Positions 23,296 to 36,217 of a DNA stretch of 64,000 nt are shown here, in pieces (position 1 is the stretch's first letter; every line of letters starts with the position of its first letter). Source of the stretch: Xanthoparmelia taractica (Eukaryota > Ascomycota > Lecanoromycetes > Lecanorales > Parmeliaceae). Under the pieces are notes generated by a model. It made no database searches and was not told where the DNA came from. It was given only the letters and a program-made list of their open reading frames with translations. Location of the stretch: assembly GCA_033085395.1 (NCBI GenBank), contig MU853186.1:186001-250000 (forward strand), in the 5' to 3' direction. The position numbers were made by a program, and so were the translations under genes.

Positions 23296-24242
23296 AGAGT
23301 CGTGTTGAAGACCGGTGAGACGGTAATACACGAGGATGACACGGGCGAGAGCGCGTTGTACTCATATACTTTTGTGTAGGAAGCTACTGTTTCTCTATCA
23401 TATTCAGAATTTGATGGCCGGATTATCGAAGCCAGTTCGATAGGTACTCAGTGTGTAGGTAAAGGTGGCAGAGTAGTGTGGTGGACAGAAGCCAGGTGGG
23501 GAAGTCGCATATGCAGACAGGCAGACAAGGTTATGGAGTGCTCGCGCCAGGCCGGTTAACGGTAACTCGTGAAGAGGCTTGAGCCGAGAAGAGTGGCGTT
23601 TTCGTGAGGGACACTATGTGGTGTTAGCGAGTCTACAGCTTTGATGGTTTCTGAAGCCTTTTTGGTGACCTGTTGGCGGGTATACAAGACGAGTGAAAAA
23701 AGGGAGTGAGAGGGTTGGAGGTGAGAAGAATTGGGTCTAGGGTCTACTGCCGTTGGGGAAGAGGCATTACTTTTTCCCTCTAAATGATGATGCTGAGGGG
23801 GGGAAAGCGGTGACGGAGAGCGGCTGATCTACGCCTCTTTTGGGGGGCTTACATAGACTACCTTAAGGCACGCTTAAGGGTAGTTCTAGGTACCAGTAGC
23901 ACCAATAACCCGCTAAAAAGTACTCGTACTTACTTGCCCTGCAGTCTTTCTCTTCTTTAGACCGCAATGGTTACTGCAAAAAGATTGGTTCAATCGCTTC
24001 ATTTCCTAATATTGATACATCAAGCATGACTTGTCCTCACTCTGGTCTAAAGCCTAGACTTGCTGACCTGGTAAAAGAAAAAGGCTTCACCTTACAGAAT
24101 GCTTCTCCTTCTTTTCACTACCGACCTTGGACTTCCTTCAGCTTGATATTCACTTAGGAGCTAGTACATGCTTCACCTCGATATCCGAGAGGCAACCATT
24201 TCCTGCTTTCCTTCACAACGCTCCTTGCATCTTACACTCAAT
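23296..24242. other. Upstream region of the CDC4-like gene
   Basis: These 950 bp separate the CDC4-like start from the YTH gene stop, both on the minus strand. The segment next to the gene probably includes a long 5' leader. No gene or clear repeat is seen. Confidence 0.5.
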
Positions 24243-26344
24243 TCAATATCGAAATGGAAAGGAACCGTGCCTATACATTGGGTAAATGACGGAATATCCC
24301 CCACTGTTCATGGAGGTGCCATTAGAGAACGGAGTAGGCGGAACTCTGTTGTTCACGGGAGCGTACGCAGTATACGGTGTATATGTTGGAACTGCCTGCC
24401 CATAGATGGATCTGTGAGTAGGCTGAAGTCCCTGAGCTGGTGCTGGTGGGCGTGGTGGGAGTCGCCGAGGAATCGGTCTGCTCGGGTTGGAGGCGCTCTG
24501 GGGGTTCGATCGCCTATCTCTCCTGTGTGGGGTAGCAGGCGCAAGCTCCGTCTTCGGATGGATGATTGCAGTCGCCGAATGCTCAGCCTCGAAGTACCTC
24601 CGCACAAGATTGCGACCAGCTTCGCCAGGAACGCTAAGAAAGAGTTTCGTCAACGCGATCCAACCAACCGATCAGAACACTTCTTACGTATTGGCATGTC
24701 TCAGTTGAGTGACCCGTTTGTCATTATAAGTTAAATCGTCGAAAACAGAGAATTCGACATCCTTGGCAACGATCCATCGCGTTGGAATTACCCCTTCATT
24801 GCCTTGAAGTCCCCCGGCCCAAATATTGACCTCCCTCTCCGGATCGAACGGTCCTGACATCTCCGCCAGACCACAGTATTTTCCACCATATCTATGACTG
24901 TTTCTTGGGTCAAATACATACTCTCAACTATTGGAGACATCATACCTGTGAGTGATGGAAAAGATGAAAATGATCTTCTCCCCCGGCTTCTTGTTCTCCC
25001 AAGCATTTTGGAGCACTCTATTTGCACCCTTCGTTGAAGACCAGACTCCGTGTTCCACCGAAGCTCGCAGGTTATAGATGTTCGTCGATTTCATGATGAA
25101 CACTTTTGACTGGATTGCGTTAGCTGAGAATTTCCACGTGCAAGAGGGACTGCGGCCTACTCCAAATGGAAGGGAAAATGTTTCAGGGTCAAGATTACGA
25201 TCTCGACGGTTGAATTCGAATGGAGGCCCTTTGCGTGACCATATTGGTGGATCTGTTGCCTCAATGGAGCTAACCTCATCCGGCTGTTCGAGGCTATCAT
25301 TCCTGATGGTTCGAACATCATCTGGTCCCAATACATTCATAGTTGCCAGTACCTGAGGGTTTAGAGCTCCTGGCTCTGCGCTCGCCGAAGTCTGTCGAGC
25401 CTGCGGTACTTCTTTCAAGTCCGAAAGCGATCGTCGCCGGCGGGTTAAGGCACAAAGATTTGAGGGCTTGACAAGCTGTGGCGTGAAGGGTTGTTTCCAT
25501 GGGCCAACCTGACCCAGGGCTAGCAAATGGTACGGTTCTTCATCAGGCGTTGAGCTAAGGACCAAATCCGCAAGAGGAGATTGGGTACGACTAGTAGCAC
25601 TCATAACCGCACGCTCTAGTCTATTAGATTGATTCCGACCTCCTATCGCCACCACAGTCCTCGGTAAGCCGGCGGATCCAGACGAAGCAAGATGGTCACC
25701 CACAGCACCGAAACTACTCATTGTTCTCCCGCTTGATGAGGAAGAAGACGAGGCGTACGTGTAGATAATGGATTTTCCGGTCATAGCTCCCCCAAGCACT
25801 AATGATGTTGGCACTTTGCTACTCGGTACTAGGATCTTCATTTTCGGAGTCAGCTATTGACTAGTCCCCGAGAAGGAAGACGAGTCACAAGATGCCGTGC
25901 GTGAGAATGTCAATCTCGAGACACGTCTCAGGATGCTCACTGGAATATATTGTCTGGGAAGAAATTTTAAAGACGTACCTGCAGTCCGCTTTTGGACCGG
26001 CCGGTTTTCCTGCGATTGCTACCCCATCTCAACGGCATGAGAGCCTGATCGCTTGGTACCTTCCTGATAGCGTTGGTCACCTCGTCTTCTGACTCGACGA
26101 TTGGCAGACCTTGCAAGAGTTTCTCTCCATCTTGCAGTGGGTCGCCCTTTTCAATGTACTTAGGCTTACGGAAACCAAAGGGCTCGACATTTACATGTGT
26201 GCTAGCGGAGGTCCAGCTTGACGTGCGTTGTTGACGGTGATGCGTCCCGCACCCTAAGTTAGAGAGTCGCGCGGATGGTGTATCTCCTTGCTTGGAGTAA
26301 TCTGAAGCTGGCGCTAACCTATTGCAACTTGTAAGCTTCGACAC
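24243..26344 (-). CDS. YTH-domain RNA-binding protein (m6A-reader family)
   Basis: Supported exons are 25979-26344 (5' end open), 24946-25853, 24688-24891 and 24243-24633, giving about 620 residues; all internal phases agree. The YTH domain starts with KVFIMKSTNIYNL and EHGVWSST (first cage Trp), continues through GGKYCGLAEMSGP, and has WAGG and TRWIVAKDV further on. It is flanked by Ser-rich disorder and a Pro/Tyr-rich tail. YTH proteins bind N6-methyladenosine or, like fission yeast Mmi1, unmethylated motifs. The true start lies upstream of 26344: that position reads GTG, and a short exon beginning at ATG 26505 (MFQNEALTCPQC) is a candidate first exon. The gene is divergent from HOP1. Confidence 0.85.
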
Positions 26345-27184
26345 AAGTGCGACAGGAATTGTGCTGAAGACACGCGCAGCCTTTCAGTTGAAAGCCCACA
26401 ATATTCAGCTTCCATGGGAACCTTATGATGACAGATGCATGTACTAGAAAGCGCTATGCCATAATACTCACATTGTGGGCAGGTTAGTGCTTCGTTCTGG
26501 AACATTGTACGAGGGCGGATGGGATCTTGAAGCCATGTGTTGAGCCGGTCAAAATAGGGCGTCCCTTACGGACTGCCAACAGCTTGAACCATGTATGCAC
26601 AGACGGGCCTTCAGATGCAGGAAAAGTAGAGCGAAAAGCGTAAGTAAAGGAAAATTTAGAAGGACGGGGCGAGAGAGAGGAGGAGGTGGTGGTGGTGGCC
26701 AAGGTAGCAGATTGCTAATGACGATCTACAAAGAGGTTACTGCTGGCTTAGCATTTTCGAGCACAGAATTATCAACACATTTATTTGAGACCGTTTTTGG
26801 GTCTTAGTACTTTGGACGTTAATATCCCGCTAATAAGAGTCCACACCCCTGGTCCTACTGTACAAAGATTGCTCCATCAGGTTGTTGAAGTTATCCCTAC
26901 TTTCAGGCGCTAGCGATTCTAAGCATTGCCTTTTTCCTTTAAGTCGACTCGTGCTCTCCAAAAACATTCCATAGCAATTGCATAATATCACCAGAACAGA
27001 AACGAAAATTGACAAGGCCATTCTGCTCTCACAACTCCGACGCTGCTCTATATGACTTAATCACTGCTTGACGTTCCAGAGATTCAGTGAACCGGATGGA
27101 AGCCTAATCACCGATCCTCGTGTTGAAGTCACATTTCCTCACCAATTCTAAAAACCAATCCCAGAACCTGCTCGGCTCTCATCC
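26345..27184. promoter_or_regulatory. Region between divergent YTH-protein and HOP1 genes
   Basis: This stretch of 840 bp should contain the missing first exon(s) of the YTH gene and both promoters. A candidate exon begins at 26505 (minus strand) and has a GTGAGT donor, but its phase does not fit the next exon unless a nearby GTATTA donor is used instead. Nothing else is annotated. Confidence 0.4.
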
Positions 27185-29524
27185 ATGGCTCCAAAACAAA
27201 GGCATCGAGCTCCCAAGCTGAAGACTGCTCAACATATGTTTCAAGAACGCACTTCGTCTGCGACACTAGAACCTATTTCGATTCACAAGGAAGATCAGGC
27301 GGTCGAAGAGAAGCAAAGCTATGCCATGATAACAGGACTCCTTCAAGTTTTGGTACATATGCATTGTCCTAGAATCAAAAGACAGCCCACTAACGTCCCT
27401 ATCCGCTATCAAGGTGGCCAGCATTGCTTATCAACGGTAGGTGACATGTGCTATAGGCCTTTAAAGCCCGTGAGTTGACTCTTTTTACAGAAATCTCTTC
27501 CCGAAGACGTGTTTCGAAATGCGATTACCCTCGGTGATCCGCGCAGAAGCCCATCGCTCTTATGGGCTAGCCGACGCTCGCTCAAACAAAACAAGCAGCG
27601 ATAATGAGATAGCAAAATTCGCAACTGCACTGGCACAGCGAGATCAGCCTCTCATAGTTTTAGCTCCGGGCAAGACAAATGGCGCTGACAAATTGCTGGC
27701 ATGGCTGGTAGGTAATCTTCAATCCTCACAGGCGTGGCAAGACGCTAATGTTCTGCGGAGGATGAGATATTCAAGGGTCTTCTGGATCGCTCTTTGGACG
27801 GTGTACAATTCAGCATCTATGCGGACAAGTCTAGGCCCTCCCAGATCCTGGAGCTGTACACATTCTCTTTCCGATACCGTAATGGGAAGGATGGAGACCG
27901 AAGTCTTATAGGATTGACGGCACCGGGTTGTGGAAGTGACACGATAACGACTCGGAGCGTTCGAACTGGCATGGTAAATATGATCAACCAGCTCCACGAC
28001 TATCAGCAGCAGCTCCCCGCTCTGCCCAGTAAGTAATTCGGGGGAAACTGTCGGATCATGTGTGCTAATGCAACATGTGAAGAGAAGAGATACTTGATGT
28101 GTCACCTTTTTCAGTCATCTTATGCTCCTTGGCACCATCAACCACCGGGGTTCCATTCCTGTATAGACTCAAACATGGCTGTCCTCGAAAACGGGTTATG
28201 GTATATGAAGCAGCGAAGCCTCGGCTCAATAGACTCAGGCATCCATTGGTACCATGCCTTGAGCATCTGACTCTTCGAATTTCACTGATTGGCTTAGCGT
28301 GCGCTTGGAAATAGGTTTCATGGCTCGCACCGATAACGCGAGAGACCTCGAAGATGAGTCAATGCTTGCTCAAAACACAGAGCACACCAGAACTGTTTCA
28401 AGGATCCTCAAGCCAGACCACGAAAAGGATTTTTTAGACCAAGACGAAGTGCCAGTAGGCACGCGGACGATTAAGCGTCCCAGAGGAAGCTTCACGAGAG
28501 AAGATGAGCATGAAGACTTAATTAGGCTGGAAGAAGTAATGCTTGGCAAGTCTAAGGATTCAGGCAAACCGACAAGAGCGATGAAATGGACTATGAGCCC
28601 AGGACCGTTCAGCGAGGACTCGGGAGAGAGCACCAGGGTGAGCAAAGATGTCAGTTCTATTAGTGGCTAATCATCACGCATAATAGACACATAACACGTT
28701 GAGTGGTGACAGTCTCTTGCCGACCCAAGTTATGGAGGTGCACGATCCGCCAGCACTTACGTGGAACTGGAAGCTGCGGGCAGGGAAAAGAATGGAGATG
28801 AGCGTAAAGAGAGATAAAAGACAGTGGACAGCTGCTCGGGATGATCGAGTTGTTCGTTGCGAATGTTGTTGCGATGGGGAAGAATTGGCTATGGTACTTC
28901 CTTTCCCACTCACAGCCAGTATTTGCTACGCTAAGCATTAGGTCTCTCAGCTCCAATGCATTTGCTGCCAGAAATTGCAGCACTATCACTGTTACGGCTT
29001 TGCTATAGAAATGTACGTACACGAGCACCATTGCTATCAATGTCTTCTTGAAGATACGCATGGAGCGCTTTTGGGAGATATGAAAAGCCTGGCCATTTTC
29101 AGACGAGCACTATGGGTCCTGTACGAGAAAACACCCTCGACACCGGCAGAATTCGCTCAGAAGCTGCGTTAGTAATGACCAAGGCTTGAAGAAGGCATAA
29201 TGCTGATCAACAATAGATTTGGATGGGAAGACGACGCAGGGGTTGATCAAACGATTGGATGAAGGCGGTTACCTGGCTTCTGGAAGGACACGATTGTCTC
29301 CAGTGACGACGCGCGAGCAGACGATATTCAGGAGCCAACTGTACCATAACCCGCTCACGAGCATCAGTGGCTTCGTAAGTACCTCGGTAGGCTCCCGCTG
29401 CGGGCAGGAGCCGAAGATGCATTGCAAGCACTTATTGTTCTAGTATGAGCCTCGAGAAAGCACACCATCAGCGAATACAGAGACGGAAGATGAGAACCCT
29501 CGACGCAAACGTATAAAGAGCTAA
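27185..29524 (+). CDS. hop1: HOP1, meiotic chromosome-axis protein (HORMA plus PHD-like zinc finger)
   Basis: Ten exons give about 600 residues: 27185-27352, 27414-27436 (23 nt), 27491-27707, 27761-28028, 28083-28248, 28298-28637, about 28738-28893, 28942-29167, 29217-29374 and 29444-29524. The HORMA domain (about 45-300) shows QSYAMITGLLQVLVASIAY, RNLFPKTCFE, ADKLLAWL, ELYTFSFRYRNG and a PPGF element. A PHD-like finger near 430-485 has CECCCDGEE and CICCQKLQHYHCYG. It is followed by a winged-helix-like segment (GLIKRLDEGGYL) and a basic C-terminus. The exon 6 to 7 junction is the one uncertain splice. Hop1 organises meiotic axes and promotes interhomolog recombination. Confidence 0.93.
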
Positions 29525-31201
29525 GGGTTATTCAGGAGGAAGGGGGCGCGGGTTGGAAGGTTGCATAGCTGATCTGTACTAATCTCCGCCTCATTTGCTG
29601 ATGCTCCCATGTTGCTTGGAGAATCTGGCTTGTTGCAATATGGTGATGGACAAGGGCCAAGGCCCATTTTGCCTTTTACATCATATAGAACTAGGACATC
29701 TTTTTCAGAGGGACTCTGATTGCCCAGAGACGTAGAGAAGCATAGCACAGATGAAGGTGAAATGTATGCTTCAAACGTTCTTGGTTCAAGCATCCATGTA
29801 CACGCGAGCTGAGGCAGTATGGAATATGCAGCAGGGATGAACTGGCGGGTCTGACCGATAATCGGAATTGGTATTACGCTTGCGGATCTGCCGTCTTGTG
29901 AGGCAGGATTTGCTTTAGTTGGTAGCGAGTTGAGGAGTCGGACTCAGGATGCTGGGTATGAAGGGATGTAGAGATGTGGACGGGCATGTGCAAGGTGTAA
30001 GGTAGATAAGGGCAAAAAGTGTGCGGTAATGAAGTCAAGGGCAGGTGCAAATCCCTTTTTTCACTTGCGGTTCTTTTTCTGTGGGGAGCCGGGATCCCAC
30101 ATGGCACATGGCACATGGCTTCCACTTTTACTTGGTACTTCCCTATTAACCCTCATTCTTTCAGGAACAGCCTTTTTGTGGCAAGCGCCTTCTTCTTCTT
30201 CTTCTTCTTCTTCTCTTGTCCAAACTCTGCCAAAGCCGAAAGCAGGAGTGTGTGTGTGTGGGCGTGAGGAGTCATGGATGATTGATTATTTAATTGATAG
30301 AATTGGATTATTGACTCGGGGACATTTTTGAATTCTTCTTTTTGTGTTTTGTTGCTTCTTGCCTACATCTATCGTCTATCATCTATCGTCTCTCAAAGCA
30401 AAAAGGGGGAAGATGAAAAAAAAGTCGGTGTCAACGAATTTAGACTAAACCTGAATAAGATTAGTAGGAACAAGTTGCCTTTAGCTCCAAAGCGGGATCT
30501 CCGGGAGTTGCAAGGGGGGGGGATCGGGTTTGAACAATGCCAATGCCAATGCTTCCCCCTGCAAATCCAATCCGGTCAAATCTGGCTCCTATGTATCCAC
30601 ACACTTCCCTTAGAAGTACCTACCCACTACCCACTACCCACTACCCACTACGCAGCGTGTGCCTCTACTGCCCTCGTGGGCCAAAGGGAAAATGCTAGTC
30701 TTAACCCTACTTTGGCTTCACCCCATGTTTCCCGTTCAGACCAAATTTCATATGTCAATTTCAGGCAATGGATTGGCAATGGATTGGCATAGATTGGCAT
30801 CACCCTCTTACACCCTTTTGCCTGTGTCTGCAGAGGGAGGTGTGCAAAAAAAAAAAAAAACTCCACTTTAAGCCCGCAACTGCCTTTTACTTTCCAATCA
30901 TTCCTGCGACTCGGGCCCATCAATCCTCCTGCTTCATGATATTGGAAATAGGCTCTGACGTACCAAATCGCCAGGTCCCCTGACTATGGAAGGGAAAGAG
31001 GGTAAATGTGCTGATCTGCTCAACATTCCTCCAACAAGCTTCACCAACGCCAACTTCCCAAAGCCACAACCAAACTATGCTGTCCTGTACCATTCAAACG
31101 AAACGAGCTCTCTACATATGACTTGCTCCCCAAGTTGCCCCAAGACTTTCGGTTTCCATTCGACCAAATCTTGAGCTGTGGCCCTCATCACTTCCACCGC
31201 A
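29525..31201. other. Long intergenic region with simple repeats
   Basis: About 1.7 kb upstream of the 31.2-kb gene. It holds a TTC run near 30188-30214, a TG run near 30249-30262, a heptamer array at 30621-30650 (annotated separately) and a poly-A tract near 30847-30860. Open frames across it are produced by the low-complexity sequence and are not called. Confidence 0.6.
30621..30650. repeat. Heptanucleotide tandem array, unit TACCCAC (complement GTGGGTA), four perfect copies
   Basis: Four exact, contiguous copies of TACCCAC plus a partial fifth. The composition resembles a telomere-like C-rich strand, but the unit is not the fungal TTAGGG repeat and the array is too short and too internal to be a telomere. 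It lies about 550 bp upstream of the next gene. Confidence 0.85.
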
Positions 31202-33616
31202 ATGGCTCGTTCTCTCAAGGTCTCCTTCCCCTTGCCTCGAAGGTCAAGCTCCTCTCCTCATACGACACCTGGTTCCCAATACTCAAATCAAAGCAACATC
31301 GACGACTCCCCTCTATCTCATCCAGGTGCCAAGGCCGTCAAAGTGCTGGGAGCTTCAGAAGCCGATGGGCCTGAGTGGAAGAAGAAGAAGCAGTCGAAAA
31401 AAGAGAAAAAGCAACTGCGGAAATATCCCAGCTTCATGAGCGTCACCCTGTCCAATGTCGATGCCGAATCAGTCAAGACTCCGGATGAATTTCCGTTTCC
31501 AGGCATGCAACCCCCAAGTGATTTGGTGCCGCAGCCGAATCAAGGTATTGGAAAGCAAGGATCCTCATCCTGGCTGGGCCAGCAGTATGCCTGTGGGTCT
31601 ACAAATGCGGGTACTCCCAACAACGCCTCCAGCCCGCAGACCCGCCGTGCCGATACGTCTACCACCTTGCGGCCCCACTACGACCCGAAGAAGTCGCCGC
31701 TGTCCATCTCACAACAGACATCTGCCTCCTCGGCTCGGGACATGGCACTAAGGAAAGGCTTTCCGCCAATCTCTAGTCCCACGAGCCTCGATATGGCAGA
31801 GCCAGTCAAATCTAACGAATCTCAAGGACTACATTCGCGCAATATATCCACGGATACAAGAGTCTCTGGGAGCTCCAAATTATCCGGCAACTCGCTCACG
31901 AGAATCAATAGCATCCCAAGAAGAAGACCATCGGTCATGGACCCGCCAACGCTATACCCAAATGCCAACCGAGCTTTTCACGCAGTTTCTCCGCCACCCG
32001 CCCTCATCAATGCAGCATTGCCGAAGCCGCTGGGTCCACAGAGCCAGCAAAGACTGTCATTCAGCCGCCCAAGGTGGTGGGCAAAGGTGAAAACCCAGAT
32101 GCCCCCAGCCACTGCGATCGGAGACCAGCAGCGCCTCGAACGTTTCGATGGTTTCTTACCACCCATAAAAGTCAATGTGAAGAAGCCAAAAGCGAAATCA
32201 GAAGCAGGTATGCGAAATTGGTTCGATGGGCTGGGGCTTGAAGGAGCTGGATCGAGCGACCACCCAGAAACTGAGTCAAACTATCCCATACAGGAGCCAT
32301 ACAAGTCTTCCCTGGGTATGCAGGAAATGATGATGCAGGGAGCCCCGTCTCAGCAGATCCCCGAAAGACAACGCTCTTTCAGCAACCATACCAAACCGAC
32401 TTCACTCCCAGATAGAAAGTCAAGCTTTCGGTTCGAACCTCCACCCATACGCAATTCTCATAGCGGGCCGTCATTGCAAGCTCTAGAGGATACGAGCACT
32501 TTGGGAAGCACTTCTGCAAGCCTCGATGCTACAATCATACAAGCAACGAGTAGTAAAGGACCACACCCTGGGGTGGATCTGCAACTGGTTAGTTTCCTTG
32601 AGCTCTCATCCTCAGAAGACGAGACGGAGAGCAATTCCGACGCCCCTTATCGACGCCACCGTATTCGGGCGAGCATTGAAAAGGCTAGCTACAACAATGA
32701 GGTCTCCGTCGGTAACGCGCAACGGGCTCAGCCTGTTAGACCGCGGTCAATAGTCCACGGACGTACCAGACCCCTCTCGAGAATACCCAACAGCGCTGAG
32801 AAGGTGCCGCCCGTACCGAAAATTCCAGACAAGCCAAGGCTTAGCCAAAGGACTTCTTCAGTGCGGTGGCGCGAGGTGATGGAGGACAGAGCAGGAAGTA
32901 ATGAAAGCAACGTTGACAGTAGGGAGAGCTCTGTGAGTGGCAGCATAGATGCTCAGAGACCAACAACAAGAGTGAAGCAGACCATCCGCAGAAGCAGATT
33001 CATGAAGGTGACGTCGGAAGAAGAAAAGCTTTTAGAGGCCATGCGAGAGAAGAGAGCTAGCATCCGTCAGGACGACTTCGACAAAGGGTTCAAAACGGCT
33101 ATGCAGCTTCAGGATATTGTGGCAAGGCCAAGGACTGCGGGTGCGGACGGACGAGCTGGTCAATCATCGAACTTTGGATCTAGATCTTCCACATCGCCTC
33201 CACCACAAGACTATGTGACGGAAACGAGCAGAACGATTTCCCGCTTTTCGGCCTCTGCCGAAGATCTGCGACTCGACGACGCATATCCATTCCCCAAGGT
33301 ACCTTTGAATCGAAAGGGACACATTTCGCCGCCTAAACCATCTCCCAGTCTGAGTTTTGGCCTCTCAGATATCGTGCCCGGAACACCAGCGAGTCATAAT
33401 TCCCCCACGACACCGCCTCCTCGCCACAGCGGAGTGGGCGCTTACGGTCGTAGCCTGATGCTCTCTCCACCTCGAGGGATCACTGCCATGAACAAGATCA
33501 ATTATGAGAGGAAGAGAACGGTAAGTAGTAGTGTGGTGGACATTGACGGGGTTGAACAGCAGGCTCAGGTCATGGATGAGGATGTGGTGGCTCGGTGGGG
33601 GATGGATAGATGGTAA
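31202..33616 (+). CDS. Large uncharacterised, mostly disordered fungal protein
   Basis: A single exon of 804 residues starts at the ATG at 31202; eight further codons upstream are open but begin with GTG. The N-terminus is basic and Ser-rich (MARSLKVSFPLPRRSSSS) and is followed near residue 60 by a Lys-rich patch (KKKKQSKKEKK). The rest is rich in Ser, Pro, Arg and Asn, with short recurring RRPS- and SPP-type phosphosites. A short helical stretch near 610-650 (EEEKLLEAMREKRASIRQ) is the only ordered-looking part, and it ends with MDRW. It resembles conserved but unnamed Pezizomycotina proteins. Its function cannot be stated. Confidence 0.8.
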   Translation: MARSLKVSFPLPRRSSSSPHTTPGSQYSNQSNIDDSPLSHPGAKAVKVLGASEADGPEWKKKKQSKKEKKQLRKYPSFMSVTLSNVDAESVKTPDEFPFPGMQPPSDLVPQPNQGIGKQGSSSWLGQQYACGSTNAGTPNNASSPQTRRADTSTTLRPHYDPKKSPLSISQQTSASSARDMALRKGFPPISSPTSLDMAEPVKSNESQGLHSRNISTDTRVSGSSKLSGNSLTRINSIPRRRPSVMDPPTLYPNANRAFHAVSPPPALINAALPKPLGPQSQQRLSFSRPRWWAKVKTQMPPATAIGDQQRLERFDGFLPPIKVNVKKPKAKSEAGMRNWFDGLGLEGAGSSDHPETESNYPIQEPYKSSLGMQEMMMQGAPSQQIPERQRSFSNHTKPTSLPDRKSSFRFEPPPIRNSHSGPSLQALEDTSTLGSTSASLDATIIQATSSKGPHPGVDLQLVSFLELSSSEDETESNSDAPYRRHRIRASIEKASYNNEVSVGNAQRAQPVRPRSIVHGRTRPLSRIPNSAEKVPPVPKIPDKPRLSQRTSSVRWREVMEDRAGSNESNVDSRESSVSGSIDAQRPTTRVKQTIRRSRFMKVTSEEEKLLEAMREKRASIRQDDFDKGFKTAMQLQDIVARPRTAGADGRAGQSSNFGSRSSTSPPPQDYVTETSRTISRFSASAEDLRLDDAYPFPKVPLNRKGHISPPKPSPSLSFGLSDIVPGTPASHNSPTTPPPRHSGVGAYGRSLMLSPPRGITAMNKINYERKRTVSSSVVDIDGVEQQAQVMDEDVVARWGMDRW

Positions 33617-34646
<1,030 letters not shown>

Positions 34647-35275
34647 TGAGAAAGGCATAACGGATTCACGGGGCACATGAAGAGTCTTTCGAAAGAGCGG
34701 ATGAATCAGTGGGAAGGCAGAGCTGGCGATGACCTGGTGAGGTCTAGGAGGATTCAGCATAATGATTGCGCAGAGACGAATGACAGTAAGGTGGGGGCCC
34801 TTGGACATGTTTCACAATGCCTGGACCGCAAGCGAAGCGTTTTGGAGGTATGATATAGACCAAGACATAGACTATAGATAAACTAAGTTTTCAACTTCTG
34901 TATGAGGGGCTGTTGTTCTACACCGTTTCCGTGAAGTGTCTCGGGTTCCTCGAAGCACATTTGACTTCTCTTCAGCACTGCCATCCTTTGAAGAATTGAG
35001 GCATTGCGCGGCCCACTCCCAAAAAATCGGATCAAGGGGAGAAGGAGAGTATACAATTTGAGTCAACATGGATGGCGCAGTTATCCCAAAGACAAGTCAG
35101 AAAGAATGGAAATCACTTGGCACTTCGAGAAGAATTTGTCGTCGGCCTGCTGCGCCACCCTTGAGATATCAATCGATATAATCGGCCCACGGGCAAATAA
35201 AGGCTTCAAAAGTCGTTGCTGCTTCTCAATAGTCCACCGCAGAAAATACTATAGCATACAAACCCTCTCGAAATC
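34647..35275. other. Intergenic region upstream of the calcipressin gene
   Basis: About 630 bp between two plus-strand genes. It should contain the calcipressin promoter. No calcineurin-responsive element was clear enough to mark, and there is no other gene. Confidence 0.5.
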
Positions 35276-36217
35276 ATGAATTCTCCTCAGACATCTCCAA
35301 CTATGCCTGCTCAAGATACAACTCCGCCTGCCTCTTTTACAGGCAGCCCAACATCCACTTCTATATCAGATGGCACCCAAACGCCACTTTCCCTCGACCT
35401 TTCCGCGCTTCCCCCACTAATCACGCCTTCACCGCCGTCGAATACGCTGCTCATAACAGTAGGCCTTGACCCCCTTCCCCGCGAACCAAAATGCAGAAGG
35501 GCCAGCTAACCGCTCCCCCAGAACCTCAATTCCCTCGCGACATTCCTCCCCCAAAACCTCCAACACATTCACACCCTCTTGAGCACGCCCACGCCGCTCA
35601 ACTCCTTCTCCCCCCTCCGCTCCCTCCGCCGGATAATAGTATCCTATCCCACCGTCGAAGCCGCGATCGCAATGCGGCAATTACTCGACGGTACACCACT
35701 GAGCGAGAACGACAGGGTGCGCATATACTTTGGGGAGCCTACGCCTTTACTGGGAGAACAAGGGTCGGAAGACCAGCATCTCAAAGCGCCGAGTCTGGGC
35801 AAGCTGCTGTTCATCAGTCCGCCGCCGAGTCCGCCGGCCGGGTGGGAAATCCGGGAAGAGGAACCGCCGAACAAGGATGTCCATGCTGAGGATTTGCAAC
35901 GAGCGCTGGCGGGGCTGAGCGATCGGGGAAACGAGGGGAGAAAGGTTGTGGACGATGCGGAGAGTCCGACGAGCGAGGATGAAAAGGGGGAGTTTCAGGG
36001 AAAGCGAAAGAGGAGCGGGACGGGGAGCATGACGGTGTACCATCCGAAGGACCATGGGGATAATGAGAGTTTACCTGCTGTGATGGTGATTGATACTACT
36101 GCGGGTGCAGAGGAAGAGGAACAACAGGAAAGTCCGGTGGATGGACAGAGTCAGGGAGGGGGACGGATGTTGACCCATACAGCGAGGCCGCCTGTCGAAT
36201 TGATGGAACACAGCTGA
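35276..36217 (+). CDS. rcn1: Calcipressin (RCAN family), regulator of calcineurin
   Basis: Exons 35276-35458 and 35522-36217 give 292 residues. After a Ser/Thr/Pro-rich N-terminus comes an RRM-like domain (NTLLITNLNSLATF ... LRRIIVSYPTVEAAIAMRQLLDG ... VRIYFGEPTPL). It continues through GKLLFISPPPSPPAGW, which contains the conserved SP-repeat block of RCAN proteins, and then PPNKDVHAEDL. The C-terminus has a PAVMVIDTT stretch that could be the PxIxIT-like calcineurin docking site. The protein binds calcineurin and tunes calcium signalling. The 63-nt intron ends in a pyrimidine-rich CCCCCAG acceptor. Confidence 0.95.

Noticed and set aside
28370..28645. Minus-strand ORF within HOP1
   Set aside because: It is a shadow of a HOP1 exon whose frame links the HORMA domain to the zinc finger.
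30621..30650. Telomere repeat
   Set aside because: The unit is TACCCAC, not CCCTAA, with only four copies inside a gene-bearing region.
30328..30792. 154-codon plus-strand ORF
   Set aside because: Low-complexity translation across simple repeats; no motif and no splice continuity.
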